Numbered from the stretch's first letter, positions 6,274 to 13,229 are shown. The stretch: 13,271 nucleotides of DNA from Bacilli bacterium (GCA_016296285.1 JAEDJP010000028.1:1-13271); one strand, 5' to 3'. Program-made: numbers and translations. Notes: generated by a model from the sequence alone, not told the origin.

Positions 6274-6758
6274 TCAACGTAGATTTCCTTCACCTCGTCG
6301 AAGTGCGTTCTCGTGCGGGCGGAAGGATCGAAATAATGGTTTCCCATGTTGACGATGACGTCTTCGGGAACCCATTTTTCTTTTGGCCTCATCTTGTTGC
6401 GCTCGAGGCAAGTGCGATAATCCGTGAGTTTGAGAAGAACGAGTATTGCGGTTTTGAATTCACGGAGATGCCGCCGGAAGAAGAGGCGCCGCTCATCGTA
6501 AAGCATGGTGGTATCGAGAATCAGGGTGAGGTTCTCGTGTTCCTTGGCTAGGGCGTGGCCACGGCGGATCATCTCGTTGTAGATGACCATCATGTTATGG
6601 TTTTCCGGGAACTTGTCGTAACCACCGCAAAGTTCCTTGCGGACTTCGTCTGCCGAGAGGATGAATACGTTCTCGTCTGGATGGTCAACGATGTAGGCTT
6701 TTGACCATGTTGACTTGCCGATGGCCGCGGGCCCGCATACGAGGACGAGTTTCTTCAT
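6270..6758 (-). CDS. Small P-loop kinase-like ATPase (AAA_33 / polynucleotide-kinase type)
   Basis: A 162-residue soluble NTP-binding protein. It begins directly with beta-1 and Walker A (CGPAAIGKST, 8-17), followed by SADEVR (35-40), in which D37 and R40 resemble the substrate-binding DxxR of polynucleotide-kinase and zeta-like kinases. A hydrophobic strand ending in LDTT (81-84) follows, with a basic segment DERRLFFRRH after it and a lid-like RNKMRPKEKW at 120-129. A phosphotransferase acting on a small molecule or nucleic-acid end is likely; the substrate is unknown. The start is uncertain. ATG 6758 suits the fold and has TATCAT six bases upstream. ATG 6788 would add ten residues and has AAGGAGG only two bases upstream. 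The stop TAG shares bases with the TAA of the convergent GtrA-like gene. Confidence 0.82.
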   Translation of the reverse strand: MKKLVLVCGPAAIGKSTWSKAYIVDHPDENVFILSADEVRKELCGGYDKFPENHNMMVIYNEMIRRGHALAKEHENLTLILDTTMLYDERRLFFRRHLREFKTAILVLLKLTDYRTCLERNKMRPKEKWVPEDVIVNMGNHYFDPSARTRTHFDEVKEIYVD

Positions 6759-6795
6759 GCCGGTATGATAAGACACATTGCTTCGCATTTCCTCC

Positions 6796-6810
6796 TTTTT
6801 CTTAGAAAAA
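6796..6810. repeat. Perfect inverted repeat between the kinase and DtxR-like genes
   Basis: TTTTTCT-T-AGAAAAA is a 15-base dyad with seven-base arms. It sits two bases upstream of the proposed -35 of the DtxR-like gene and just upstream of the kinase ribosome binding site. It could be an operator for the regulator, but it is AT-rich and could be chance. Confidence 0.4.
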
Positions 6811-6812
6811 AC

Positions 6813-6840
6813 TTGAGCAAAAGGGAAAAGAACCTAAAAT
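6813..6840 (+). promoter_or_regulatory. Candidate promoter of the DtxR-like gene
   Basis: TTGAGC (6813-6818), a 16-base spacer and TAAAAT (6835-6840). If correct, the ATG at 6839 lies inside the -10 element and translation must start at the ATG at 6848, seven bases downstream, on a leaderless or nearly leaderless mRNA. Confidence 0.45.
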
Positions 6841-7255
6841 GAAGGGGATGAAATCGAACCGTCCTTTCTCGAAATCCCAAGAAGATTTCCTCGAAGCTTT
6901 GCTTATGTTGGAGGAAAAAGGCGAGCCCCTTGAAACCACCAAGGTCGCCCATATGCTCGGCGTCAGCAAGCCCGCCGTCCATCAAATGGGTCATGAACTA
7001 ATTGACCGGGGCCTTATCACGCGCATCGATTACGGGGATATGGCTTTGACGGATGCCGGGAGGGAAGTGGCGGAAAACACCCTCAAACGCCATCGCTTGC
7101 TCAAGCGGTTTTTCCTGATCCTCGGGGTGAGCGAGGGAACCGCGGAAAAGGATTGCTGCGAAGTCGAGCACGCCTTATCCGATGAAACGATTGGCAAGAT
7201 TGAGTCGTTTGTCGCGCCTTACGCGCCCACAGAACTTACAGAGAAGAACGGGTAA
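6839..7255 (+). CDS. DtxR/MntR-family metal-dependent transcriptional regulator
   Basis: A 138-residue cytoplasmic DNA-binding repressor of the DtxR/MntR family, which senses Fe2+ or Mn2+ and controls metal uptake. A winged helix-turn-helix covers about residues 13-75 (recognition segment VSKPAVHQMGHEL, 42-54; wing ending in MALTDAG), and a dimerisation/metal domain covers 76-135. There is no SH3-like third domain, as in MntR. Putative ligands by alignment to remembered family members are D16 and E19 (EDFLE), H85 (KRHRLLKRF), C107, E110 and H111 (CEVEH). D16/E19 resemble MntR, whereas the cysteine at 107 matches the ligand position of iron-type DtxR/IdeR, so metal preference is uncertain. No metal transporter is adjacent. 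The start may be 6848 instead (see promoter). The 3' end overlaps the convergent gene by 37 bp. Confidence 0.9.
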   Translation: MKGMKSNRPFSKSQEDFLEALLMLEEKGEPLETTKVAHMLGVSKPAVHQMGHELIDRGLITRIDYGDMALTDAGREVAENTLKRHRLLKRFFLILGVSEGTAEKDCCEVEHALSDETIGKIESFVAPYAPTELTEKNG

Positions 7256-7854
7256 ATCAAAGCGTTCTTCAGTTGATCGATTGCGTTGTTGTTGAAACGC
7301 TCGTTGATTTCGGATGATTCCCCAAGGAAGTCGTCCATCATTTCGCAGGTGATTTCTTCGAAAAGAGCGGAGAACGGTCTCCCATTTTCGGGTTTTGGCA
7401 AACTCATGAGAGTCGCGAAGAAGGCGAGCCTTTCATCTTCCACGAGCTCGCCTAGGTTATGCATGACATCCCGGAACATCGCGGGAGATAAAGACGGCAA
7501 AGTCTCCCAATTCGCGGAAAGAAGGAAACCTTCGCTAGACCAGCGGCGATTCGCCCAAGGGAGGAGGTCATCCAAGGTCGCGGAGACGTTCGCGAGGCTC
7601 ACCAGCAAGGGATAGGGCTTTTTCGCGATGGAATCCCAAGCGCGCAGCAGCTCAAAAAGCATCGCGTGATCGAAAGCGCCTTGAAAGGACAAGGCGTCGG
7701 AAAGCGGCAATGTCGCTCGCGTCTCGGGCGAGCAGGAAAAATAGAGATTCGTGAGAATCGTATGCATTTCGCCGAATTCGGCGAGAAGCTTCGAAGAAGA
7801 ATCGGAACAGCCCATGCAAACACAATGATACAATTTCCCATTTCTCGTTTCCAT
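7219..7854 (-). CDS. Protein of unknown function with N-terminal Cys cluster
   Basis: A 211-residue protein I do not recognise. It opens with YHCVCMGC (residues 9-16), a His-Cys-x-Cys-x-x-Cys cluster that could bind a metal. The remainder is mixed helical and acidic, with no membrane segment and no signal peptide. Examples are DALSFQGAFDHAMLFELLRAW at 53-73 and ALFEEITCEMMDDFLGE at 163-179. Codon use resembles the neighbours, no other frame here looks protein-like, and the ORF is long, so it is probably real. The start is uncertain: ATG 7854 has no ribosome binding site. ATG 7815 has TATCAT nine bases upstream but would lose two of the three cysteines. It converges with and overlaps the DtxR-like gene by 37 bp, and diverges from glnA. 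Confidence 0.65.
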   Translation of the reverse strand: METRNGKLYHCVCMGCSDSSSKLLAEFGEMHTILTNLYFSCSPETRATLPLSDALSFQGAFDHAMLFELLRAWDSIAKKPYPLLVSLANVSATLDDLLPWANRRWSSEGFLLSANWETLPSLSPAMFRDVMHNLGELVEDERLAFFATLMSLPKPENGRPFSALFEEITCEMMDDFLGESSEINERFNNNAIDQLKNALIYPFFSVSSVGA

Positions 7855-7945
7855 GGCGACAACGAGATAAGAATTGAAACAATTTAATTTGTCTTAAAAA
7901 AGTAACGATAAAATCTAGGAAATGAAAATCTTTAGAAATTCATTG

Positions 7946-7994
7946 TTGCTAAAATTCCTTTGAAAATCATAATTCTCTCGTTAAGGCATGGAGG
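7946..7994 (+). promoter_or_regulatory. Candidate promoter and ribosome binding site of glnA
   Basis: TTGCTA (7946-7951), a 16-base spacer and CATAAT (7968-7973) form a moderate promoter in an AT-rich 150-base gap. GGAGG at 7990-7994 follows, 11 bases before the ATG at 8006. I saw no TGTnA-n7-TnACA (GlnR/TnrA) site. Confidence 0.4.
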
Positions 7995-8005
7995 AAATGC
8001 CATTT

Positions 8006-9349
8006 ATGAGAAAATACAGCAAGTCCGATATCCTAAAAATGGCCAAAGAGGAGCATGTTGGCTATGTTCGTCTTCAATTTACGGACATTTTAGGGACAAT
8101 CAAAGCCGTCGAGATTTCCGTTGCCCAACTCGAGGATGCCCTCGACAACAAAATCATGTTCGACGGGTCTTCCATCGAAGGCTTCGTTCGCATCAAGGAA
8201 GCCGACATGTTCCTGCGGCCAGACCTCGATACGTGGATGATCCTCGGATTTGAGGACGACACCTATGGACGTGTCGCCCGCCTGATCTGCGATGTTTATA
8301 CCTCCTACGGCAAACCTTTCCCCGGGGACCCTCGTTACATCCTCAAAAAGCAGATCAAGGCCCTCAATGATTTTGGGATCAATGCCTTGTCAGTTGGCTT
8401 TGAACCGGAATTCTTCCTCTTCAAGCTAGACGAGAAAGGCGCCCCCACCCTTGATCCGGTCGACTCGGCCTCCTATTTCGATTTGTCCCCGATGGATGGG
8501 GCTTCCTCGGTTCGCCGAGACATCGCGATGGAACTGCAGAAACTCGGTTTTGTGATTCAAACCGCTCACCATGAAGTCGCCGCTGGGCAAGAGGAAATCA
8601 ATTTCCGCTTCTCCCACGTCCTCGAGGCCTGCGACAACGTTCAGACCTTCAAACAAGTGGTCAAAGTCATCGCCAGGAAGCACGGGTACCTCGCGACTTT
8701 CATGCCGAAGCCAATCGCCGGCATCAACGGATCCGGGATGCACACCAACTGCTCCTTGGAGGATGCCGAAGGGACCAACCTGTTCTTCGACCCGGACGAC
8801 CCCATGAAGCTTTCTCTTCTCTGCCGCAAATGGATCACGGGCATCATGAAACACGCCCGTGCCCTAGCCGCCATCACGAACCCCACGGTCAATTCCTACA
8901 AGCGACTGATTCCCGGCTATGAGGCCCCTTGCTACGTTTGCTGGAGTGATGCCAACCGTTCCGCGATGATTCGTATTCCGGCGAGCCGCGGGAAAGGGAC
9001 GAGAACCGAGCTTCGCAACGTGGACGCGACCTGCAACCCCTATCTTGCCCTTGCGACGATCCTCGCTGCCGGCCTCGATGGCATCAAGTCGACCCCCGAT
9101 GGCGAGACCTTGCCGCCTGTTTACGACAACATCTTCGCCTTAACGCGCGAACAAAGGGAAAACCAAGGCATCCTCAATCTCCCCGAAAACCTCAAAGACG
9201 CCTTGAAAGAGATGACGCGCGACCCCCTCATCTATTCCGTTTTCGGCGAGCATTCTTACAACAAGTATCTCGAAGCCAAGCAAAAGGAATGGGACAGCTA
9301 TCGCAGCCTCATCACCCCTTGGGAAATCGAGAATTACCTTGCGAAGTGA
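8006..9349 (+). CDS. glnA: Glutamine synthetase, type I-alpha
   Basis: It joins ammonia to glutamate with ATP, the main nitrogen-assimilation step, as a cytoplasmic dodecamer. The 447-residue length matches Bacillus GlnA (444). Visible signatures are LQFTDILGTIKAVE (23-36), MFDGSSIEGFVR (51-62), EPEFFLFKLDEKG, HHEVAAGQEEI, NGSGMHTNCSL and the long NPTVNSYKRLIPGYEAPC to RIPASRGKGTRTELR block. R62 is the residue that confers glutamine feedback inhibition on GSI-alpha enzymes, and E306 (GYEAP) is the substrate flap. The I-beta adenylylation-site sequence (NLYDLP) is absent near YDNIFALTREQ, supporting GSI-alpha. The start is taken at MRKYSKSDIL, as in family members; ATGs at 7988 and 7997 are in frame, but 7988 overlaps the GGAGG and 7997 is only two bases from it. 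No glnR gene precedes it, unlike Bacillus. A strong terminator follows. Confidence 0.97.
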   Translation: MRKYSKSDILKMAKEEHVGYVRLQFTDILGTIKAVEISVAQLEDALDNKIMFDGSSIEGFVRIKEADMFLRPDLDTWMILGFEDDTYGRVARLICDVYTSYGKPFPGDPRYILKKQIKALNDFGINALSVGFEPEFFLFKLDEKGAPTLDPVDSASYFDLSPMDGASSVRRDIAMELQKLGFVIQTAHHEVAAGQEEINFRFSHVLEACDNVQTFKQVVKVIARKHGYLATFMPKPIAGINGSGMHTNCSLEDAEGTNLFFDPDDPMKLSLLCRKWITGIMKHARALAAITNPTVNSYKRLIPGYEAPCYVCWSDANRSAMIRIPASRGKGTRTELRNVDATCNPYLALATILAAGLDGIKSTPDGETLPPVYDNIFALTREQRENQGILNLPENLKDALKEMTRDPLIYSVFGEHSYNKYLEAKQKEWDSYRSLITPWEIENYLAK

Positions 9350-9360
9350 AGAATCTTTGA

Positions 9361-9392
9361 AAAAGAGGTTTCCAATTGAGGAAGCCTCTTTT
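9361..9392 (+). terminator. Rho-independent terminator after glnA
   Basis: AAAAGAGGTTTCC (9361-9373) pairs with GGAAGCCTCTTTT (9380-9392) over 13 bp, with one T-G wobble and loop AATTGA. The T run is within and just beyond the 3' arm. The hairpin ends only eight bases before the next ATG. Confidence 0.88.
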
Positions 9393-9399
9393 AGACTTT

Positions 9400-10569
9400 A
9401 TGAGCACGATGAAAGTCGCTATCGTAGGGGCTAGCGCATCGGGAATTTACCTAGCCTTATCCCTTCTCTCCCGCCATCCTTCTTGGAAGGTTGTCCTTTT
9501 CGATCAGGAACCAAAGTTCGGCAAGAAGATCGCCGCGACGGGGAATGGCCGTTGCAACATTCTCCACGACCATCCTTCCCCCTCTCGATATGGCGATCCG
9601 GATTGGTTTGCCTCGGCGATCCAAAAGGTCCCTTTTGATTCGTTAAAGGACACCTTGAAGGAATGGGGAATACCCCTCCGGAAAGAAGGGGAGCTTTATT
9701 ACCCCCTTTCCAATTCCGCGCCAGCCCTCGTTCGGTATCTAAATCAAAGCCTCAAAAACGAAGGAGCCATCCTCTCGTTATCGACCAAGGTTTTGGATTA
9801 TGAATCGTCTTGCGATTCTGTCACGCTTATTACGAGCCAAGGGAAAGAAAGCTTTGATCACGTCGTCTTTGCTTCGGGCGGGGCTTCCGGGAAAAACCTC
9901 GGAAGCGACGGTTCCCTCTTCTCGGTCTTTGCCAAGCACGGGTACACGATTGCGCCTTTGCGTCCCGGCCTTTCGCCAATCAAAACGGCAAAGGCTTACC
10001 CTTCTTTAGCGGGTCTACGCGTGGACGCCAAAGTGATTTCGCATACCGTTTCCGCCTCTTTTGAGGAGGAAGGGCAAGTGCTGTTCAAAAAAGACGGCCT
10101 CTCTGGCATCGTGATCTTCAACCTGGAATCTTTCCTCATGCGGCACAAGGCGGCCAAAGGAACCCGCATCACTTTGGATTTGTTCCCGTCCCTTTCCGAA
10201 GAAGAACTCGCCTCGAACCTCGAGCACGATGGAAGAAGGCCCCATTTCCTCATGGCTTATTTCCCCGAGGCCATCGCGAATACTTTCCGCCCTGAATTTG
10301 TCTCACGCGGCAGCAAAGGCCTTGCTCATAAACTCAAGAACTGGGAGTTCGCCTTCGAGGCGCCTTATGGCTTCGAGGATTCGCAGGTAACGATTGGGGG
10401 CATTTCTCGCTCGGATGTCGACGACTCGTTCATTTCGAAAAAAGAGCCTCGCGTGAGTTTTGTCGGGGAGTGCTTGAATAACGACGGGGATTGCGGCGGC
10501 TACAACCTCACTTGGTGCTTGCTCACCGCTTTACTTGCCTCGGAAGGAATCCATGAAGTACTGCGTTGA
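9400..10569 (+). CDS. HI0933/BaiN-family FAD-dependent flavoprotein
   Basis: A predicted soluble FAD-binding oxidoreductase of 389 residues, typical for the HI0933 (YhiN/BaiN) family. KVAIVGASASGIYLAL (5-20) is the Rossmann dinucleotide motif, in the variant GASASG. KFGKKIAATGNGRCNI is the family hallmark following the acidic end of beta-2 (LFDQEP). VLFKKDGLSGIVIFNL is the middle-domain signature. GECLNNDGDCGGYNLTW near the C-terminus is the second FAD contact. Some members oxidise or reduce bile acids (BaiN), but most have no known substrate, so no reaction is assigned. Start: a TTG at 9376 lies inside the glnA terminator hairpin and is rejected. ATG 9400 or ATG 9409 (MKVAIVG) is likely, neither with a good ribosome binding site. 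The 3' end overlaps the next gene by 17 bp. Confidence 0.9.
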   Translation: MSTMKVAIVGASASGIYLALSLLSRHPSWKVVLFDQEPKFGKKIAATGNGRCNILHDHPSPSRYGDPDWFASAIQKVPFDSLKDTLKEWGIPLRKEGELYYPLSNSAPALVRYLNQSLKNEGAILSLSTKVLDYESSCDSVTLITSQGKESFDHVVFASGGASGKNLGSDGSLFSVFAKHGYTIAPLRPGLSPIKTAKAYPSLAGLRVDAKVISHTVSASFEEEGQVLFKKDGLSGIVIFNLESFLMRHKAAKGTRITLDLFPSLSEEELASNLEHDGRRPHFLMAYFPEAIANTFRPEFVSRGSKGLAHKLKNWEFAFEAPYGFEDSQVTIGGISRSDVDDSFISKKEPRVSFVGECLNNDGDCGGYNLTWCLLTALLASEGIHEVLR

Positions 10570-12100
10570 TCGGCTTCTCGCTCCGTTGAATGCAACCGAA
10601 AAAGAGATACGTTCCCTCGTATCCAAGGATTTTCACGTTCCCGAGAATTCTTTTTATTTCCAACTCGTTAAACGAAGGACGGTCCTCGTCAACAATCGCC
10701 CGATGATGGAATTCGATCTCGTGGTCGATACGCTTGCTTTCGTCCGAAACCCCTCGCTTCATTTTTTCGAAGGCCACGCCCCTTTGATGTTGCCCCCGTT
10801 CAACGGGAAGAACCAACCCATCGTAATTGGCTCCGGGTTCACCGGCCTTTTCTGCGCTTATCTCTTGGCGAAGGCCGGTGCCAAGCCGTTGGTCTTGGAA
10901 CAAGGGGAGAAGATGGCGGAACGCGAAAAGACGAGAGCCTTCCTCGAAAGCAGAAAGCAAATGATCCCTGAGTCGAATTACCGCAACGGCGAAGGAGGCA
11001 GCTTCGCGAGCCTCGGCGGTTACATCGAGCAAGGTTCCGATCCGGCGCGCAACGAATTCTTGCTGCAGACGCTCCGGGAGATCGGCTTATCGAATTTCCC
11101 CGAGATCGAAGGCTTCCGCTTCTGCTCGAGCGCCGATGTCTCGCGCGCTTGTTTTGCCATGAAATCGTTCGTCGAATCCCGAGGCGGTTCCTTCCGCTAT
11201 GGGGCGAAGATTCTCTCCGTGGAGCGTTTCCTCGGCTGGCCCAAGGCCGTGACCTATCTCCAAGACGGAGGAAGGAAGTCGGTCAAGGCATCCTCCGTCA
11301 TCCTCGCGACCGGGGCGTCCGGATACTCCGTCAAAGCCGCCCAGCTTTGCCGCATTCCCCTTAAAATAACGACCCCATCCATCGGTTTATTCATCGAATG
11401 TAACGGAAGGGACTTCGAGACGGAATACTACGGCAGAGGCAAAACGGGCAAGATCCCTCCTTTGTTTGTTTCCGAGTCTTTCCCGAATCGTCTTGGAAGA
11501 GAAATCCGTCTTTCCTTCGCTTATCCCAACAGCGAGCTCGTGAATGGCTCCTGCGAAGAAGGGGTTATCGATTTGCGCCTCAGGCAAAACACCTGGTCCG
11601 GCAACGGGAATGCCATCGCGGTTCTATCCGTATCCTTGACAGGGGACGAAGCAGAGAAGATGTCTTCGGATGGTTCCCTCGCGTTTGGAGGATCGTTCCT
11701 CCGTTCCTGTTTCCGTCGCGACCGGCCTTACGCCGGGCCCGCGGAGACGCTTGGGGACTTCCTCTCGAAAAAGGAACCCTTGCTCTTCGGGGACGTCCGC
11801 CCTTCCTGCAGGGATGGCGTCTATCTCACGAATCTCCATCGTTTTCTCACCCCCGCCCTCGACGATGCCTTCACGTATGGCCTCTACCAGGCGGGACGCA
11901 AATTCCCCCTCCTTGCCCGCTCGGGCGATGTCCTCACGGGCTTCTCGACCCTCGGTGCCTCCAGGTGGCTTCCCGACCCCGAATTCGTGGGGATGCGTGG
12001 CCTCTTTTCGGCCCTTCCCCGCGCCGGAGACGGTCGCGATCTCATGAAAGCCGCTGACCGGGCATTGCGGGCGGTGGAATCTTTGCTCCGCGAGAATTGA
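10553..12100 (+). CDS. COG2509-like FAD-dependent oxidoreductase
   Basis: A 515-residue predicted flavoprotein. Residues 1-85 form the N-terminal domain seen before the FAD domain in COG2509 proteins (VKRRTVLVNNRPMMEFDLVVDT). IVIGSGFTGLFCAYLLAKAG (90-109) is the Rossmann FAD motif, and VLEQGEKMAER closes beta-2. The NYRNGEGGSFASLGG segment (142-156) corresponds to the conserved N-x-x-x-GEGGAG-x-x-S block. SVILATGASGYS is the second dinucleotide strand. The C-terminus ends in SALPRAGDGRDLMKAADRALRAVESLL, whereas relatives I recall carry GEGAGYAGG-like residues there, so this copy is divergent. The reaction is unknown. ATG 10553 is chosen because GGAAGGA lies four bases upstream; a TTG 18 bases earlier has no such site. 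The 17-bp overlap with the upstream flavoprotein gene suggests translational coupling. Confidence 0.85.
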   Translation: MKYCVDRLLAPLNATEKEIRSLVSKDFHVPENSFYFQLVKRRTVLVNNRPMMEFDLVVDTLAFVRNPSLHFFEGHAPLMLPPFNGKNQPIVIGSGFTGLFCAYLLAKAGAKPLVLEQGEKMAEREKTRAFLESRKQMIPESNYRNGEGGSFASLGGYIEQGSDPARNEFLLQTLREIGLSNFPEIEGFRFCSSADVSRACFAMKSFVESRGGSFRYGAKILSVERFLGWPKAVTYLQDGGRKSVKASSVILATGASGYSVKAAQLCRIPLKITTPSIGLFIECNGRDFETEYYGRGKTGKIPPLFVSESFPNRLGREIRLSFAYPNSELVNGSCEEGVIDLRLRQNTWSGNGNAIAVLSVSLTGDEAEKMSSDGSLAFGGSFLRSCFRRDRPYAGPAETLGDFLSKKEPLLFGDVRPSCRDGVYLTNLHRFLTPALDDAFTYGLYQAGRKFPLLARSGDVLTGFSTLGASRWLPDPEFVGMRGLFSALPRAGDGRDLMKAADRALRAVESLLREN

Positions 12101-12133
12101 GTTTCGAAATCCCTCTCAAAGAGAGAAAACGCG

Positions 12134-12194
12134 TTGACTATAACCGGCGGATAGACTTTAATATTCACCGACGCTTTTTTGCGCGCCTACGGAG
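12134..12194 (+). promoter_or_regulatory. Promoter and ribosome binding site of the eight-helix membrane protein gene
   Basis: TTGACT (12134-12139), a 17-base spacer and TTTAAT (12157-12162) are one and one-to-two mismatches from consensus, the best promoter match in the window. GGAGG at 12190-12194 sits six bases before the ATG at 12201. A CTCTC-AAA-GAGAG inverted repeat lies just upstream of the promoter (12113-12125) without a T tract on the plus strand. Confidence 0.68.
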
Positions 12195-12200
12195 GACTCT

Positions 12201-13172
12201 ATGAAGTATTCACCATCCACCCGCCTCATCAACATCATTATCAACGCCGTTCTCGCCGTCGGCTTCGGCTTCCTCGGCATTTGGTTTTCGTTCTTGATCA
12301 CCCCGAATCTCCTGACGGTCCAAAACAGCGTGGTCAACATCGAGATCCCGGAGATCAGCGTTGGCTTGAGCGCCATGCTCGGGTCCCTCGGCCTTGCCGG
12401 CATGATCGTTTCCCTCGTCGGCCTTGCCTATAGCTTCATGGCTTTCTTCCGTGGTGGCAACGACGACCTCGTCCGCAAGACCTTCTCTTGCTACATCGCC
12501 CTCGGTTACATCCTCGCTTTCTTCTTCCTTCTCAACGCCACTTGGCTCTATCGCCTCACTTCCTCCAACCTCGGCGACAATGACCTCGGCTTCATCATCA
12601 CGGTTTACGTCATCCTCGCGATCATCACCTTGATTGCCACGAACGTTCCCCTTCTTCATATGTATGGCGAAGGCGAGCATACGAACAAGATCATGCACGC
12701 CATCACGTTGGCCTTCGTCGCGACCGACCTCGCCATCGCCGTGACCTTCGGCGTTCTCTGCCTTGCCAACCTCGGCAACCTCGGGACCTTCGCCTATTCG
12801 AAGGACGTCCTCATGAAGGCCGGCATCCTTGCCGCCGTTCCCCTCGCCGCCGCCCTCATCGGCCTCATCGCCCTCTTCGGCTATGCGAGCGCAGAACGCC
12901 ATAACGTCGTCAAGAAGCTCAATTCCTTCCTCTCCGCCGGCGTTGTCGGCATCAACGGCATCGCGATCATCGTCGCGGGCCTCATGGGGCACCTCTATTA
13001 CGAGAACGGCGTGAAGAACATCTCCTTCATGGCCAAGCTCTATGGCGCTTCCTACACGTCCCAAATCGAATTCTCCGTCATGTCCTACATCGTCGGCGGC
13101 TTGCTCGTCCTCCTTGCCATCGTCTTGGTTTACACGACCATCGTCCCGCCCAAGAAGCGCCTCGAGGATTAA
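12201..13172 (+). CDS. Eight-helix membrane protein of unknown function
   Basis: A 323-residue integral membrane protein that I cannot assign to a family. Hydrophobic segments lie at about 9-33, 57-83, 95-112, 128-151, 165-190, 204-228, 241-264 and 292-314. Connecting loops are short and carry few charges. There is no N-terminal cleavage site, and the C-terminus (PPKKRLED) is basic then acidic. No nucleotide-binding, catalytic or transporter signature is visible, and no paired residues in the helices stand out. Codons end overwhelmingly in C (ATC, CTC, GCC), stronger than in the neighbours. Together with a near-consensus promoter, GGAGG site and dedicated terminator, this suggests high expression as a single-gene transcript. 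A 324-residue open frame runs antisense along the whole gene; its D/E/G-rich composition marks it as a shadow. Confidence 0.85.
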   Translation: MKYSPSTRLINIIINAVLAVGFGFLGIWFSFLITPNLLTVQNSVVNIEIPEISVGLSAMLGSLGLAGMIVSLVGLAYSFMAFFRGGNDDLVRKTFSCYIALGYILAFFFLLNATWLYRLTSSNLGDNDLGFIITVYVILAIITLIATNVPLLHMYGEGEHTNKIMHAITLAFVATDLAIAVTFGVLCLANLGNLGTFAYSKDVLMKAGILAAVPLAAALIGLIALFGYASAERHNVVKKLNSFLSAGVVGINGIAIIVAGLMGHLYYENGVKNISFMAKLYGASYTSQIEFSVMSYIVGGLLVLLAIVLVYTTIVPPKKRLED

Positions 13173-13186
13173 AGGAAAACACAACG

Positions 13187-13216
13187 AAAACAGGTGGATG
13201 CCCCACCTGTTTTTTG
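13187..13216 (+). terminator. Rho-independent terminator after the eight-helix membrane protein gene
   Basis: AAAACAGGTGG (13187-13197) and CCACCTGTTTT (13203-13213) form an 11-bp perfect stem with loop ATGCC and a T tract. The A-rich 5' flank would let it also act for a gene arriving on the minus strand. Confidence 0.93.
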
Positions 13217-13229
13217 TTGTTGTCTGAGC

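Noticed and set aside
7855..8005. GlnR/TnrA operator upstream of glnA
   Set aside because: The nearest candidates around 7897 and 7945 miss several fixed positions of TGTnA-n7-TnACA.
9376..9399. TTG start for the HI0933-type flavoprotein
   Set aside because: The TTG is in the loop of the glnA terminator hairpin. ATGs at 9400 and 9409 begin directly at the FAD-binding strand.
12210..13184. 324-residue minus-strand open frame
   Set aside because: It is the exact antisense of the eight-helix membrane protein. Its D/E/G-rich composition is what results from reading hydrophobic C-ending codons backwards.
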